DNA from: Roseinatronobacter sp.
GTDB lineage: Bacteria > Pseudomonadota > Alphaproteobacteria > Rhodobacterales > Rhodobacteraceae
Reading direction: 5' to 3'
NCBI GenBank assembly: GCA_022565265.1
Contig: JAIUNA010000004.1
Location: 1-34,179, forward strand
Length of the DNA stretch: 34,179 nucleotides
Notes under the pieces: generated by a model
The model's database searches: none
What the model was told of the DNA's origin: nothing
What the model saw: only the letters and a program-made list of their open reading frames with translations
Shown: one piece after another, positions 10,008 to 20,859 of the stretch
Layout: each line of letters opens with the position of its first letter
How positions within the stretch are numbered: position 1 is the stretch's first letter
Position numbers and translations under genes: made by a program

Positions 10008-10123
10008 TGCAGTCTCCCTTGTTGAGGTAGTGTCTTTTTCTGAAAGTATGAGGCTGGCCCCATAGCAACGCAACAAGAACTTTTGATATGTATTTGCTGC
10101 ATGCATCTTGTCGGCATGGTGGA

Positions 10124-11608
10124 TCATTCCCCTTGCGGCAGGCCCGGAACGGCAGGCCGCAACCCTTCTGGCAGGTTCTGATAACATACCGGGCGCAAAA
10201 AGCGCCGGATGGCCAGTGTTCCAACCGAAGTTGCGCCGAAATTCGTACTGGCGGGATATGGCCCGCCATGCACCATGGCCTCTGCCACCTCTACCCCGGT
10301 GGGAAAGCCATTGAACAGCACGCGCCCAGCCTTGCGTTCCAGCAAGGGCAAAAGCAAACGCGCGCTTTGCGTATCAGCCGGGGTATCGGCCATATGCACT
10401 GTGGCTGTCAGCTGTCCGGGCATGGTGCGGGCAAGGGTTGCCATCTGCGCGGCGGTATCGGCCCAAAGCACCAGCCCCACCGGGCCAAACACCTCTTGCG
10501 CCATCGCGGGTGTGGCCAGAAAATCCTCTATGCTTGCGGCATATAGCGCAGGCCCCATCTCACGCCCGGCACCGGAGGGGGCAAGCACTATCTCCACCCC
10601 CGGCAGCGCGGCCAAGGTGGCGCAGCCTGTGCGCGCGCCCTCTGCAATGGCCGTGGTCAGCATGGTTTGGGGCACAATCTGCGCCAACGCCGCGCATGCC
10701 GCATCCAGAAACTGCCCGCCAGCGGCCCCGCGCGGCAGCACCAAAAGCCCCGGATTGGTGCAAAACTGCCCGACACCCAGCGCCAGAGAGGCCGCCCAAG
10801 CCTGCGCCAATTCTGCGCCGCCCTGCTGCACCCTATCAGGCAGAATGAACACGGGATTGATTGCACCAAGCTCTCCGAAAAACGGAATGGGAACCGGGCG
10901 CGCCGCGCAAAGATCGAACAAAATCCGGCCCACCCGGTGCGAGCCTGTAAAGCCCACGGCCTGAATGGCCGGATGCTGCACCAGCGCGGCCCCGCTCTCT
11001 GGGCTGCCATCCTGCACCATGCCAAAAACGCCGGGGGAATGGCCACACGCCGCCAAAGCATCGCGGATCGCTTCGGCCACAAGGCGCGATGTGCCGGGAT
11101 GGGCGGGATGCCCCTTCACGACAACCGGGCAACCCGCCGCCAAGGCCGCCGCAGTATCCCCCCCACCGGTAGAGAAGGCGAGCGGGAAGTTGGACGCTCC
11201 GAACACCGCCACAGGCCCGATGGGCCGCTGGATCATTTGCAAATCCGGGCGCGGAAGGGGTTGGCGGTCTGGAAGCGCAGGATCATGACGATACTCCAGC
11301 GCCGTGCCGCCCAAAAGATGCGCAGCAAACAGCCGGAATTGCCCAGAGGTGCGGCCAATCTCTCCGGCAATGCGCGCCGCTGGCAGGGCGGTTTCCTGTG
11401 TGCAGATTTCCACAATCTCGGCCCTGCGCACTTCAATTGCATCAGCAATAGCGTGCAAAAGCTGGGCGCGGGCAGATGCGCTTGTCCAGCCATAGCTGGA
11501 AAATGCCTCTTCTGCCACATGGCAGGCCCTGTCCACATCTTGCGCGCCAGGCCCCGCACTCACCCATTGGCCCGCAATCAGATGAGGCGTTTTCGCGGCT
11601 GGCAGCAT
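10124..11608 (-). CDS. Aldehyde dehydrogenase, alpha-ketoglutaric semialdehyde dehydrogenase-like
   Basis: FGASNFPLAFSTGGGDTAAALAAGCPVVVKGHPAHP, GFTGSHRVGR, FGELGAINPVF and catalytic GQFCTNPGL match the KGSADH branch of the ALDH superfamily. Start trimmed to MLPAAKTP. Confidence 0.88.
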   Translation of the reverse strand: MLPAAKTPHLIAGQWVSAGPGAQDVDRACHVAEEAFSSYGWTSASARAQLLHAIADAIEVRRAEIVEICTQETALPAARIAGEIGRTSGQFRLFAAHLLGGTALEYRHDPALPDRQPLPRPDLQMIQRPIGPVAVFGASNFPLAFSTGGGDTAAALAAGCPVVVKGHPAHPGTSRLVAEAIRDALAACGHSPGVFGMVQDGSPESGAALVQHPAIQAVGFTGSHRVGRILFDLCAARPVPIPFFGELGAINPVFILPDRVQQGGAELAQAWAASLALGVGQFCTNPGLLVLPRGAAGGQFLDAACAALAQIVPQTMLTTAIAEGARTGCATLAALPGVEIVLAPSGAGREMGPALYAASIEDFLATPAMAQEVFGPVGLVLWADTAAQMATLARTMPGQLTATVHMADTPADTQSARLLLPLLERKAGRVLFNGFPTGVEVAEAMVHGGPYPASTNFGATSVGTLAIRRFLRPVCYQNLPEGLRPAVPGLPQGE

Positions 11609-11717
11609 TGATTTACCCTCGCGACATGACATGCTTGGGTCATTGGACTTTATTCCTGACGACATGTCAAATACATTATGTATGCAAGATGGCAGGGTAT
11701 AGAAAAGGAGCACCGCA

Positions 11718-12752
11718 ATGCACGCAAATGAAACAATCTCGCTAAAGGACTTGTCGGCGCAGGTGATCGGCATTTTCACCAAGGCGGGGTTCAGCCCGCT
11801 GCAAGCGCAATCCTTGGCGCGTGTCATTGTTGCGGGCGAAAGGGATGGATGCAAATCGCACGGGATTTACCGAATCGAGGGCTGCTTGCGCACATTGCGC
11901 GCAGGCAAGGTGAATCCTGTAGCCGTGCCGGCCCTGCATGTGGATGATAGCGCGATTGTGCGGGTGGATGCGCAGGGCGGCTTTGCCAATGCCGCTTTTG
12001 ACACCGGGCTAGAGGCGCTGGAGGCGCAGACAGCACGATTTGGCCTTGCGGCGCTGGTGATCACGGATTGCACCCATTTTTCCGCCCTCTGGCCAGAGGT
12101 CGAGGCTTTGGCCGCGCGCGGCATGGCGGGATTGGCGATGTGCCCAAGCTATGCAACCGTTGCCCCATATGGCGGCACACAGGCTCTTTTGGGAACAAAT
12201 CCGATTGCCTTTGGCTGGCCGCGCCCCGGCCAACACCCCTATGTATTCGATTTCGCAACCTCGGTCGCGGCGCGTGGCGAGGTGGAATTGCACCGCATCG
12301 CGGGCAAGCCCCTGCCCGACGGCTGGGCCATGGATGCCCAAGGCCAGCCCACGACCAGCCCGGAAGCAGCGCTTGCAGGGGCCATGCTGCCCTTTGGCGG
12401 GCATAAAGGCTCTGCCATCTCGACAATGGTGGAATTGCTGGCCGCCGCCATGATCGGTGATCTGACCAGCCCGGAGGCGCTGGAATTTCTGGGCACAACC
12501 ACGCTTGCCCCCCGGCATGGTGAATTGATTCTGGCCTTCAACCCACAACGCTTTGCAGCAGGCAGACAAACCGACCCATTCGCGCGGGCGGAAATACTAT
12601 TGCAGGCGATCACGGGGCAAGGGGCGCGGCTGCCCTCGCAGCGCCGCTATGCGGCGCGCGATATCGCCATCAAGACGGGCGTCACCCTCAGCGCAGACGA
12701 ACGCGCACAGCTTGCCCGGCTGGAGGCGCAGGGGCTGGACGGGATTTCATAA
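11718..12752 (+). CDS. Ldh2/malate dehydrogenase-type oxidoreductase, probable delta1-pyrroline-2-carboxylate reductase
   Basis: RDGCKSHGIYRIEGCLRTL, THFSALWPEVEALA, GTNPIAFGWPRPG, LPFGGHKGSAISTMVELLA: Ldh2 family; located among 3-hydroxyproline dehydratase genes whose product is Pyr2C. Confidence 0.85.
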   Translation: MHANETISLKDLSAQVIGIFTKAGFSPLQAQSLARVIVAGERDGCKSHGIYRIEGCLRTLRAGKVNPVAVPALHVDDSAIVRVDAQGGFANAAFDTGLEALEAQTARFGLAALVITDCTHFSALWPEVEALAARGMAGLAMCPSYATVAPYGGTQALLGTNPIAFGWPRPGQHPYVFDFATSVAARGEVELHRIAGKPLPDGWAMDAQGQPTTSPEAALAGAMLPFGGHKGSAISTMVELLAAAMIGDLTSPEALEFLGTTTLAPRHGELILAFNPQRFAAGRQTDPFARAEILLQAITGQGARLPSQRRYAARDIAIKTGVTLSADERAQLARLEAQGLDGIS

Positions 12753-12767
12753 TCCCGCCCGCAATCC

Positions 12768-13721
12768 TCACTTGGCGGCAAAGCCATGCATGGCGCACCA
12801 TTCGCCATACCAACGCTCAAAAAGCGCAAGCTGGCCTTGCGCATGCGCCGCCTGCGCGGGGCTAAGCGTATCGGTGTCATTGAAATGCAGCGTGTATTCA
12901 GGCGCGCCGCGCAATGTCATCAGATATTTGTAGTACAAGACCAGATCCGGCCCTTCATCAAAGGATGACAGCACATGAAGCGCTGCGTCCAGTTCCTGCG
13001 CGAGCGCGCGCGCCGCGCAATCGCCTGCTGCTGCCGCTTGTGAAAGGGCGACCAGATGCAACACCTCTTTGGGCAGCGCATTGCCAATCCCGGTTATGGC
13101 CCCGGTCGCGCCACAACTGACAAAACCATGTACCACCATCGTATCTACACCCACCATCAAGACAACATCGTCCCGCCCGCTGGTGATATTCTCTGCCGCA
13201 TAGCTTAGCGCCGCAGCACCGCCAAATTCCTTGAACCCCACAAGATTGGGATGTTTGGCCCGCAGCGCGAAGAACAAATCGGCGCGGGTTTCAAAGCCAT
13301 AATAGGGGCTGTTATAGATCACTGCTGGCAGTTCCGGCGCGGCGGCAAGGATGGCCGCGAAATGGGCAGCCTGCGCCGCGGGCGCAGAGCCACGCGACAA
13401 AACCCGCGGGATCACCATCAGGCCATGGGCGCCCACTTGCGCCGCATGGGCTGCATGGGCCACGGCGCTGGCAGTGTTCACAGCACCTGTGCCCACAATC
13501 ACCGGCACGCCCGCTGCCACCAGCCGGGCGACACCTTCCATACGCTGGGCATCCGACAGCAAAGGCCAGTCTCCCATAGAGCCACAATAGACAACGGCCG
13601 ACATGCCATGTGCAATCAACTCCTGCCCCTTGCGCACAAGCGCGTCGAAATCCGGGCTGCGGTCGGGATTGCACGGGGTCATCAAGGCGGGAATGCAGCC
13701 TGTGAAAATCTGGGTATTCAT
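12768..13721 (-). CDS. DapA/DHDPS-family lyase, probable 1-pyrroline-4-hydroxy-2-carboxylate deaminase (LhpC-like)
   Basis: YCGSMGDWPLLSDAQRMEGVARLV, VIYNSPYYGFETR, Schiff-base Lys context LVGFKEFGG; Hyp gene context. Confidence 0.82.
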   Translation of the reverse strand: MNTQIFTGCIPALMTPCNPDRSPDFDALVRKGQELIAHGMSAVVYCGSMGDWPLLSDAQRMEGVARLVAAGVPVIVGTGAVNTASAVAHAAHAAQVGAHGLMVIPRVLSRGSAPAAQAAHFAAILAAAPELPAVIYNSPYYGFETRADLFFALRAKHPNLVGFKEFGGAAALSYAAENITSGRDDVVLMVGVDTMVVHGFVSCGATGAITGIGNALPKEVLHLVALSQAAAAGDCAARALAQELDAALHVLSSFDEGPDLVLYYKYLMTLRGAPEYTLHFNDTDTLSPAQAAHAQGQLALFERWYGEWCAMHGFAAK

Positions 13722-13802
13722 GTGTCCTCCGTCTGGGTCAGGGCAGGCATATCAGCTGCTGCAACGTGCATCGCAGCCACAGCGCGTGATCTTGTATTTT
13801 TA

Positions 13803-13812
13803 TTGTCGACAA
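13803..13812. promoter_or_regulatory. Candidate GntR/FCD operator upstream of LhpC-like gene
   Basis: Perfect palindrome TTGTCGACAA in an AT-rich context (tttttaTTGTCGACAAaaaac) 80-90 bp upstream of the LhpC-like start. Confidence 0.3.
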
Positions 13813-13893
13813 AAAACACGCAAAGCGCAAGAGCATAGTCGCCGCAAGCCGACGCCTTGCAGGTTTCACCGGTTTTGAGAGAGTGGCCGTGCC

Positions 13894-14616
13894 TTACAGC
13901 CCGATTTCGGTTCGGCGATCGCGCGTGAGCATGGCTTGAATCTGCGCCACAATCTGATCGGCATGGGCCTTGGCCACGCGGTCACATGCCCCGATATCCC
14001 GGTCGCGGATTGCCGCGATTATGGCCTCATGTTCTTGCACAATCGGATAGGGCAATTCATCATTGAAGGACGAATAATAGACCCGCAAAATCCGCCGCCC
14101 CTCATCCAGCAGGCGCAGGAACAGACTTTGATAATAGGGGTTGCGCGCGGCCTCACCGATTGCGGCATGGAAATCGCGGTTTGTCGCCAGCATTGCGCGG
14201 GCATCGCGGTCTTCCACCGCGCGCACAAAAGCCGCCTGACATTCCATAATGGCGCGCAGGTCATCTTCGGTGCGATATTCGCCCGCAAGCCGGGTGGTAA
14301 CGCGATACATCAAGGTGATCGCATCAAAGAAATGATGCAGGTTCAGGAAATCGATCTGCGCCACCACTGTCGAACGGTTGGGCAGGGTTGTGACCAGCCC
14401 ATCCCCCGCCAGACGCACAAGCGCCTCTCGGATCGGGGTGCGCGACATGTTCAGGCGTTCGGCAAGCTGGCTTTCATCAATCTGGCTGCCCGGCGGCAAA
14501 ACCAAATCCAGAATTTCGTCGCGCAAGATATCATAGACATATTTCACCCCCGACCCGCGCTTTCTGTCGGGTGAGCGTTTCTTGGGACTGGGCGATGTTG
14601 TCATCTCGGAAACCAT
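13894..14616 (-). CDS. GntR family (FadR/FCD subfamily) transcriptional regulator, probable regulator of the hydroxyproline locus
   Basis: wHTH: YDILRDEILDLVLPPGSQIDESQLAERLNMSRTPIREALVRLAGDGLV; FCD domain region C-terminal. Start assigned at MVSEM (M four residues later also possible). Confidence 0.9.
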   Translation of the reverse strand: MVSEMTTSPSPKKRSPDRKRGSGVKYVYDILRDEILDLVLPPGSQIDESQLAERLNMSRTPIREALVRLAGDGLVTTLPNRSTVVAQIDFLNLHHFFDAITLMYRVTTRLAGEYRTEDDLRAIMECQAAFVRAVEDRDARAMLATNRDFHAAIGEAARNPYYQSLFLRLLDEGRRILRVYYSSFNDELPYPIVQEHEAIIAAIRDRDIGACDRVAKAHADQIVAQIQAMLTRDRRTEIGL

Positions 14617-14743
14617 ACTGTCTTTCTGCGTGCCGCACATATGCCAGTCAAAGGCCAGTTGCGGCGCAATCTGCCACAAACTGGTACGAATAGCGCCTCT
14701 CTGCAACCCTTGCTGGCCCCAAACCTGCCCGGCCCTGTAGCCC

Positions 14744-15811
14744 TTAGCGCAAGATACGATTGATATGGCCCATCTTGCGCCCGGCCCGTACCTCTGGCTT
14801 GCCATACAGATGCACGGCAACATCCTTGGCGCGCAGCAAGTCTGGCAAGCGCTGGATGTCATCGCCAATCAGGTTTTCCATCACCACATCGGCATGACGC
14901 CCGCCATCGCCCAAAGGCAGGCCGGTTATCGCGCGGATATGCTGTTCAAACTGGTCTATTGCGCAGCCATTCTGTGTCCAATGGCCGGAATTATGCACGC
15001 GCGGGGCAATTTCATTCACAATCAACCCGGCAGGCGTGACAAATAATTCCACCCCCAGCACGCCGACATACTCCAGCGCGTTCAATATCCGGGCCGCAAT
15101 CAGCACGGCATCACTGCGTTGCGCGCCGCTTAGGCGCGCGGGCACGCGGGTTTCGCGCAAAATGCCTGCTTTGTGCAGGTTTTCCCCCGGATCATAGGCC
15201 GCCACCTCTCCTGTCAGGCCGCGCGCGGCAATGACCGAAACCTCGTGCGAGAAGGTGACAAACCCTTCCAGAATTGCGGGCGCCCCGGCCATTTCCGCCC
15301 ATGCTGCCGCCAGATCATCCGCGCCATCCAACCGGGCCTGACCCTTGCCATCGTAGCCCATGCGGCGGGTTTTCAAAATGGCGGGCGTACCCAGCGCGGC
15401 AAGTGCTGCCGCCAGATCATCCGGCCCATCCACAGCCTGAAACGGCGCGGTTTGCAGGCCAAGGCCGCGCAGAAACTGCTTTTCCTGCAACCGGTCTTGC
15501 GACACGGCCAAAGCCTGCCGCCCCGGATGGATCGGGCGCAAGGGTTCCAACAGATCAAGCGTTGCAGTTGGGATATTCTCAAACTCAAAGGTGATTACAT
15601 CCACACTGGCGGCAAAGCGCGCCAAGGCTTCCGCATCATCCCATGGCGCGGTTGTCACATGCGCGGCAACATGGCCTGCGGGCGGGTTGGGGCTGGGATC
15701 ATAGATATGGCACAGATAGCCAAGGCGCGCAGCGGCCACAGACAGCATGCGGCCCAATTGGCCACCCCCCAGAATGCCGATCACACGGCCAGCGTGAAGC
15801 GGTTCAGTCAT
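14744..15811 (-). CDS. purK: 5-(carboxyamino)imidazole ribonucleotide synthase
   Basis: [60 protein letters not shown]: PurK ATP-grasp signatures. Confidence 0.97.
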   Translation of the reverse strand: MTEPLHAGRVIGILGGGQLGRMLSVAAARLGYLCHIYDPSPNPPAGHVAAHVTTAPWDDAEALARFAASVDVITFEFENIPTATLDLLEPLRPIHPGRQALAVSQDRLQEKQFLRGLGLQTAPFQAVDGPDDLAAALAALGTPAILKTRRMGYDGKGQARLDGADDLAAAWAEMAGAPAILEGFVTFSHEVSVIAARGLTGEVAAYDPGENLHKAGILRETRVPARLSGAQRSDAVLIAARILNALEYVGVLGVELFVTPAGLIVNEIAPRVHNSGHWTQNGCAIDQFEQHIRAITGLPLGDGGRHADVVMENLIGDDIQRLPDLLRAKDVAVHLYGKPEVRAGRKMGHINRILR

Positions 15812-16292
15812 CGCGCGGCTCCTGGGGGATAGAGGCGGAAAGATCAGCACGCCATGTGTCCAGCCGGGCAGCGAGGGCGGGGTCTTGAAGCGCCAGAATG
15901 GCCGCCGCCATAAGCCCCGCATTTGCCGCACCCGCAGCGCCTATGGCCATGGTTGCCACCGGATAGCCGCGCGGCATTTGCAAAATGGAATACAGGCTAT
16001 CCACCCCCGACAACGCCTTTGTCTGGACAGGCACACCAATCACAGGCACGCGGGTTTTGGAGGCCATCATACCGGGCAAATGCGCAGCACCGCCCGCGCC
16101 TGCAATGATCACCTGCAAGCCGCGATCCACAGCGGTTTTGCCATAGTCCCACAGCCTGTCGGGCGTGCGATGGGCAGAAACGATCCGCGTCTCATAGCGG
16201 ATGGCCAACGCATCCAGTATATCCGCCGCCGCGCGCATGGTGGGCCAGTCCGATTGGCTGCCCATGATGATGCCCACCTGAATATCGCCCAT
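15804..16292 (-). CDS. purE: 5-(carboxyamino)imidazole ribonucleotide mutase
   Basis: [21 protein letters not shown]...SAHRTPDRL...[15 protein letters not shown]: PurE. Overlaps purK. Start could also be 16319. Confidence 0.96.
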   Translation of the reverse strand: MGDIQVGIIMGSQSDWPTMRAAADILDALAIRYETRIVSAHRTPDRLWDYGKTAVDRGLQVIIAGAGGAAHLPGMMASKTRVPVIGVPVQTKALSGVDSLYSILQMPRGYPVATMAIGAAGAANAGLMAAAILALQDPALAARLDTWRADLSASIPQEPRDD

Positions 16293-16350
16293 ATCCACCC
16301 CAACAAAAATTTCGCGCACTATACTGATCAGGCCTGCGGGCGCAATTCCA

Positions 16351-16569
16351 TCAGGCGATGATATCGGGGGTCAGTTCATCCTCTATGCGCGATATGTGAT
16401 CTTTCAGGCGCAGTTTCTCTTTCTTGAGGCGCTGAATCGTCAGCGCGGCACTTGGCCCTTTTTCCTGAAGCGCCATGATCGCCTCATCCAGATCGCGGTG
16501 CTTTTGGCGCAAAACTTCGAGTTTGACGCGCAACACGTCTTCATGGCTCAGTTCCTGAGGAGAATTCAT
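16351..16569 (-). CDS. YdcH/DUF465 family small coiled-coil protein
   Basis: [38 protein letters not shown]...[23 protein letters not shown], typical DUF465. Confidence 0.85.
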   Translation of the reverse strand: MNSPQELSHEDVLRVKLEVLRQKHRDLDEAIMALQEKGPSAALTIQRLKKEKLRLKDHISRIEDELTPDIIA

Positions 16570-16763
16570 TGGCGCGATTCTGTTCTTGTTGCTTTTCCGC
16601 AGCCTAGACGGATTTTGCCCGATGCAAAAGCATTTGCGCGCCCTGTTGCCAAGAAAGCCCCGCGAAAACCCCTTGTGAGGCGTGAAATCCACCCCATATC
16701 TTCTATAACGGGCTGCCGAAACGGGGCCTGCAGCAATGTCGCTTACACGAAAGGGCTAAGCTG

Positions 16764-17180
16764 ATGACAAAACTGAATTTCCCGTCTCATCCCCTGCTTT
16801 TGGGGTTTGACAGGCTGGAGCGGCTGGTGGAACGCACGGCCCGCGCCGGAACTGATGGGTATCCGCCCTTCAATATCGAAGTAACGGGGCAAAACAGCTT
16901 TCGCATTACCCTTGCACTGGCAGGCTTTCGCGAAGAAGATTTGTCCATCACTGTTGAAAAACGCCAGCTTTTGGTGCGCGGCGCGCAGGCGGATGGCGAA
17001 AAGGATCAGCGCGTTTTCCTGCATCGTGGCATTGCCGCACGCCAGTTTCAGCGCGCTTTTGCGCTGGCAGATGGCGTAGATGTGGCACAGGCGCAGTTGG
17101 AAGACGGGCTTTTGCACATCGATTTGCACCGCAAGGAACCCGAAGACAGCATTCAGACAATTCCCATCTCCAGAGGCTAA
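16764..17180 (+). CDS. Small heat-shock protein, Hsp20 family
   Basis: FDRLERLVERTA...YPPFNIEVTGQNSFRITLALAGFREEDLSITVEKRQLLVRG: IbpA-like alpha-crystallin domain. Confidence 0.93.
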   Translation: MTKLNFPSHPLLLGFDRLERLVERTARAGTDGYPPFNIEVTGQNSFRITLALAGFREEDLSITVEKRQLLVRGAQADGEKDQRVFLHRGIAARQFQRAFALADGVDVAQAQLEDGLLHIDLHRKEPEDSIQTIPISRG

Positions 17181-17197
17181 GGCGAGAGGTCACGAAA

Positions 17198-17422
17198 ATG
17201 AATACAAAATTCCCCCTCCACTATAGCACACATCCGATTGCCTATGTGCGCCCGGTGAAGGCCAGCGATCTACCCGATGACATTCGCCAGCAACTGCCCG
17301 GCGTGACCGATCTTTACGCCATTCATCACGAAGAAGGCGAGCGCCTTGCATTGGTCACAGATCGCACGATGGCTTTTGTCATGGCGCGGCAAAATGATCT
17401 GCATCCGGTCAGTGTGCATTAA
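17198..17422 (+). CDS. DUF1150 family protein
   Basis: 74 aa IAYVRPVKASDLPDDIRQQLPGVTDLYAIHHEEGERLALVTDRTMAFVMARQNDL directly downstream of hsp20, typical alphaproteobacterial DUF1150 arrangement. Confidence 0.82.
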   Translation: MNTKFPLHYSTHPIAYVRPVKASDLPDDIRQQLPGVTDLYAIHHEEGERLALVTDRTMAFVMARQNDLHPVSVH

Positions 17423-17472
17423 GAGCAAATGCGCCCGGCAACGGGCCATTTACAATGCATGATCCATGCAAA

Positions 17473-17497
17473 AAGGGCCGGGTTTCCCCGGCCCTTT
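17473..17497. terminator. Bidirectional intrinsic terminator between DUF1150 and groEL
   Basis: aaagggccggg-tttc-cccggcccttt hairpin with A/T flanks, between convergent gene ends. Confidence 0.8.
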
Positions 17498-17521
17498 CGC
17501 GTATCTTGCCCTAAGGGCAGA

Positions 17522-19192
<1,671 letters not shown>

Positions 19193-19210
19193 TTAAAATA
19201 AGGTGCGAAA

Positions 19211-19498
19211 TCAGGCAATAATGCCCAGAATGTCGCTTTCCTTCATGATCAGCAGCTCTTGGCCATCGATCGTCACTTCGGTGCCCGACCATTTGCCAAA
19301 CAGCACGCGATCGCCAGCCTTCACGGCGGGTGCAATCAGCTCGCCCGAATCCTTGCGCGCGCCTTCGCCAACCGAAATAATTTCGCCTTCGGCAGGCTTT
19401 TCTTTGGCGGTGTCAGGAATGATCAGACCGCCTTTTGTTTTGTCTTCGCCTTCAAGGCGACGGACGAGAACACGGTCATGCAGCGGTTTGAATGCCAT
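19211..19498 (-). CDS. groES: Co-chaperonin GroES (Hsp10)
   Basis: [52 protein letters not shown]...; adjacent to groEL. Confidence 0.99.
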   Translation of the reverse strand: MAFKPLHDRVLVRRLEGEDKTKGGLIIPDTAKEKPAEGEIISVGEGARKDSGELIAPAVKAGDRVLFGKWSGTEVTIDGQELLIMKESDILGIIA

Positions 19499-19534
19499 CT
19501 GAGAACGCTCCTTTGGTTCCAGGTTGAAATCGTG

Positions 19535-19561
19535 TTAGCACTCACTGTGTTCGAGTGCTAA
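19535..19561. promoter_or_regulatory. CIRCE element (HrcA operator) upstream of groES-groEL
   Basis: Exact TTAGCACTC-N9-GAGTGCTAA. Confidence 0.97.
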
Positions 19562-19947
19562 CGAGCCTGAGATAGGCAAGCGCGCCCCCCCTGTCAACAC
19601 CCGTCTTGTGCAAAATTCTGCATCGGCCATTGCGCGGCTTGGGGCAGCTATGCGGCGCAGTGCAAATGCACCCGGATTCGCTGCCTGACACAGGATATCC
19701 AGTATCGGCTTGGCGCAGATTGGGCCGCTCATCCTTGCCCCGGCTAAACCCCGCTGCCCCGCCCCGGTGAACACGGGCCGCAGCGCCGCCCCCTCTTGGC
19801 CTTCGCTGGCCCTCTGTGATCGAAAATTTACAGGGCATGATAGGCTTTTGTCAGCGCGCACCCCTTCGCCCTGCCGTGACAAGTCCTGAAACCACAGCTA
19901 TAAGCGCGCCCGAACAGCGCAAAGCCCGCCCCTTCAGGAGCCTTCAT

Positions 19948-20859
19948 ATGATCCAAGTTTTTGGCCATTATTCCCCCGACACAGATTCCACCGGATCGCC
20001 CATTATATGGGCATGGTATTTGAACGAAGTCGCAGGACAGCCGGCAGAGGCCGTGCTTCTGGGTGAACCAAACACCGAAGCGGCTTTTGTGCTGCGCCAT
20101 TGGGAGTGCCCCAAACCCGCAATCAGGACAGAGTTTGCCGATGGCGCGCCGGTGGTCATCGTGGACACAAACAATCCTGCCGAATTGCCTGCCAATATCA
20201 ACTCTCTGGATATCATGGCGATCATCGACCACCACAAACTGGTTGGCGGGCTGGAAACCAAAGGGCCGATTGATATCACAATCCGCCCGCTGGCCTGCAC
20301 CGCCACAATCATGCATGAGTTGATTGGAGATGCGCCCATGCCCGATTGGGTAAAGGGGATAATGCTGTCTTGCATCCTGTCGGACACGCTGGAATTCCGC
20401 TCTCCCACCACCACCCCCAAGGATCGCGCCGTGGCAGAGGCGCTGGCCGCTGATCTTGGCGTGGATATGCATGATCTGGCCGCACAGATGTTTGCCGCGA
20501 AATCCGATGTCTCGGCCTTCTCGGCGGCAGAATTGCTGAAGATGGACGCCAAGAAATACGCTGTTGGCGGCAAAACATTCCGCATCTCGGTTCTGTAAAC
20601 CACCAGCCCCGCGCAAATTCTGGCCCGCAAAGAGGCGCTTGTCGCCGCCATGCCAGAGGTCGCGGCCGAAGATGGCGCAGATGAGGTGATGCTGTTTGTC
20701 GTCGATATCCTGAACGAGGAAGCACCCCTGCTTGTGCCAAGCCCGGTGATCAAGGCTGTGGCGGAAAAATCCTTTGGCGTCTCGGTATCGGGGGATACTG
20801 TCGTTCTGCCCGGCGTCATGAGCCGCAAGAAACAGATCATCCCGGTGTTGTCGCTGTGA
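19948..20859 (+). pseudogene. ppaC: Manganese-dependent (family II) inorganic pyrophosphatase interrupted by an in-frame TAA at 20596-20598
   Basis: MIQVFGHYSPDTDSTGSPIIWAWYL...IIDHHKLVGGLETKGPIDITIRPLACTATI...FRISVL then TAA, then same-frame TTSPAQILARKEALVAAMPEV...SRKKQIIPVLSL-TGA. Both halves align to one family II PPase; no frame change. Confidence 0.88.

Noticed and set aside
20560-20640. Selenocysteine/pyrrolysine-type recoding of the ppaC stop
   Set aside because: The stop is TAA, not TGA or TAG; canonical Sec/Pyl insertion does not use it.
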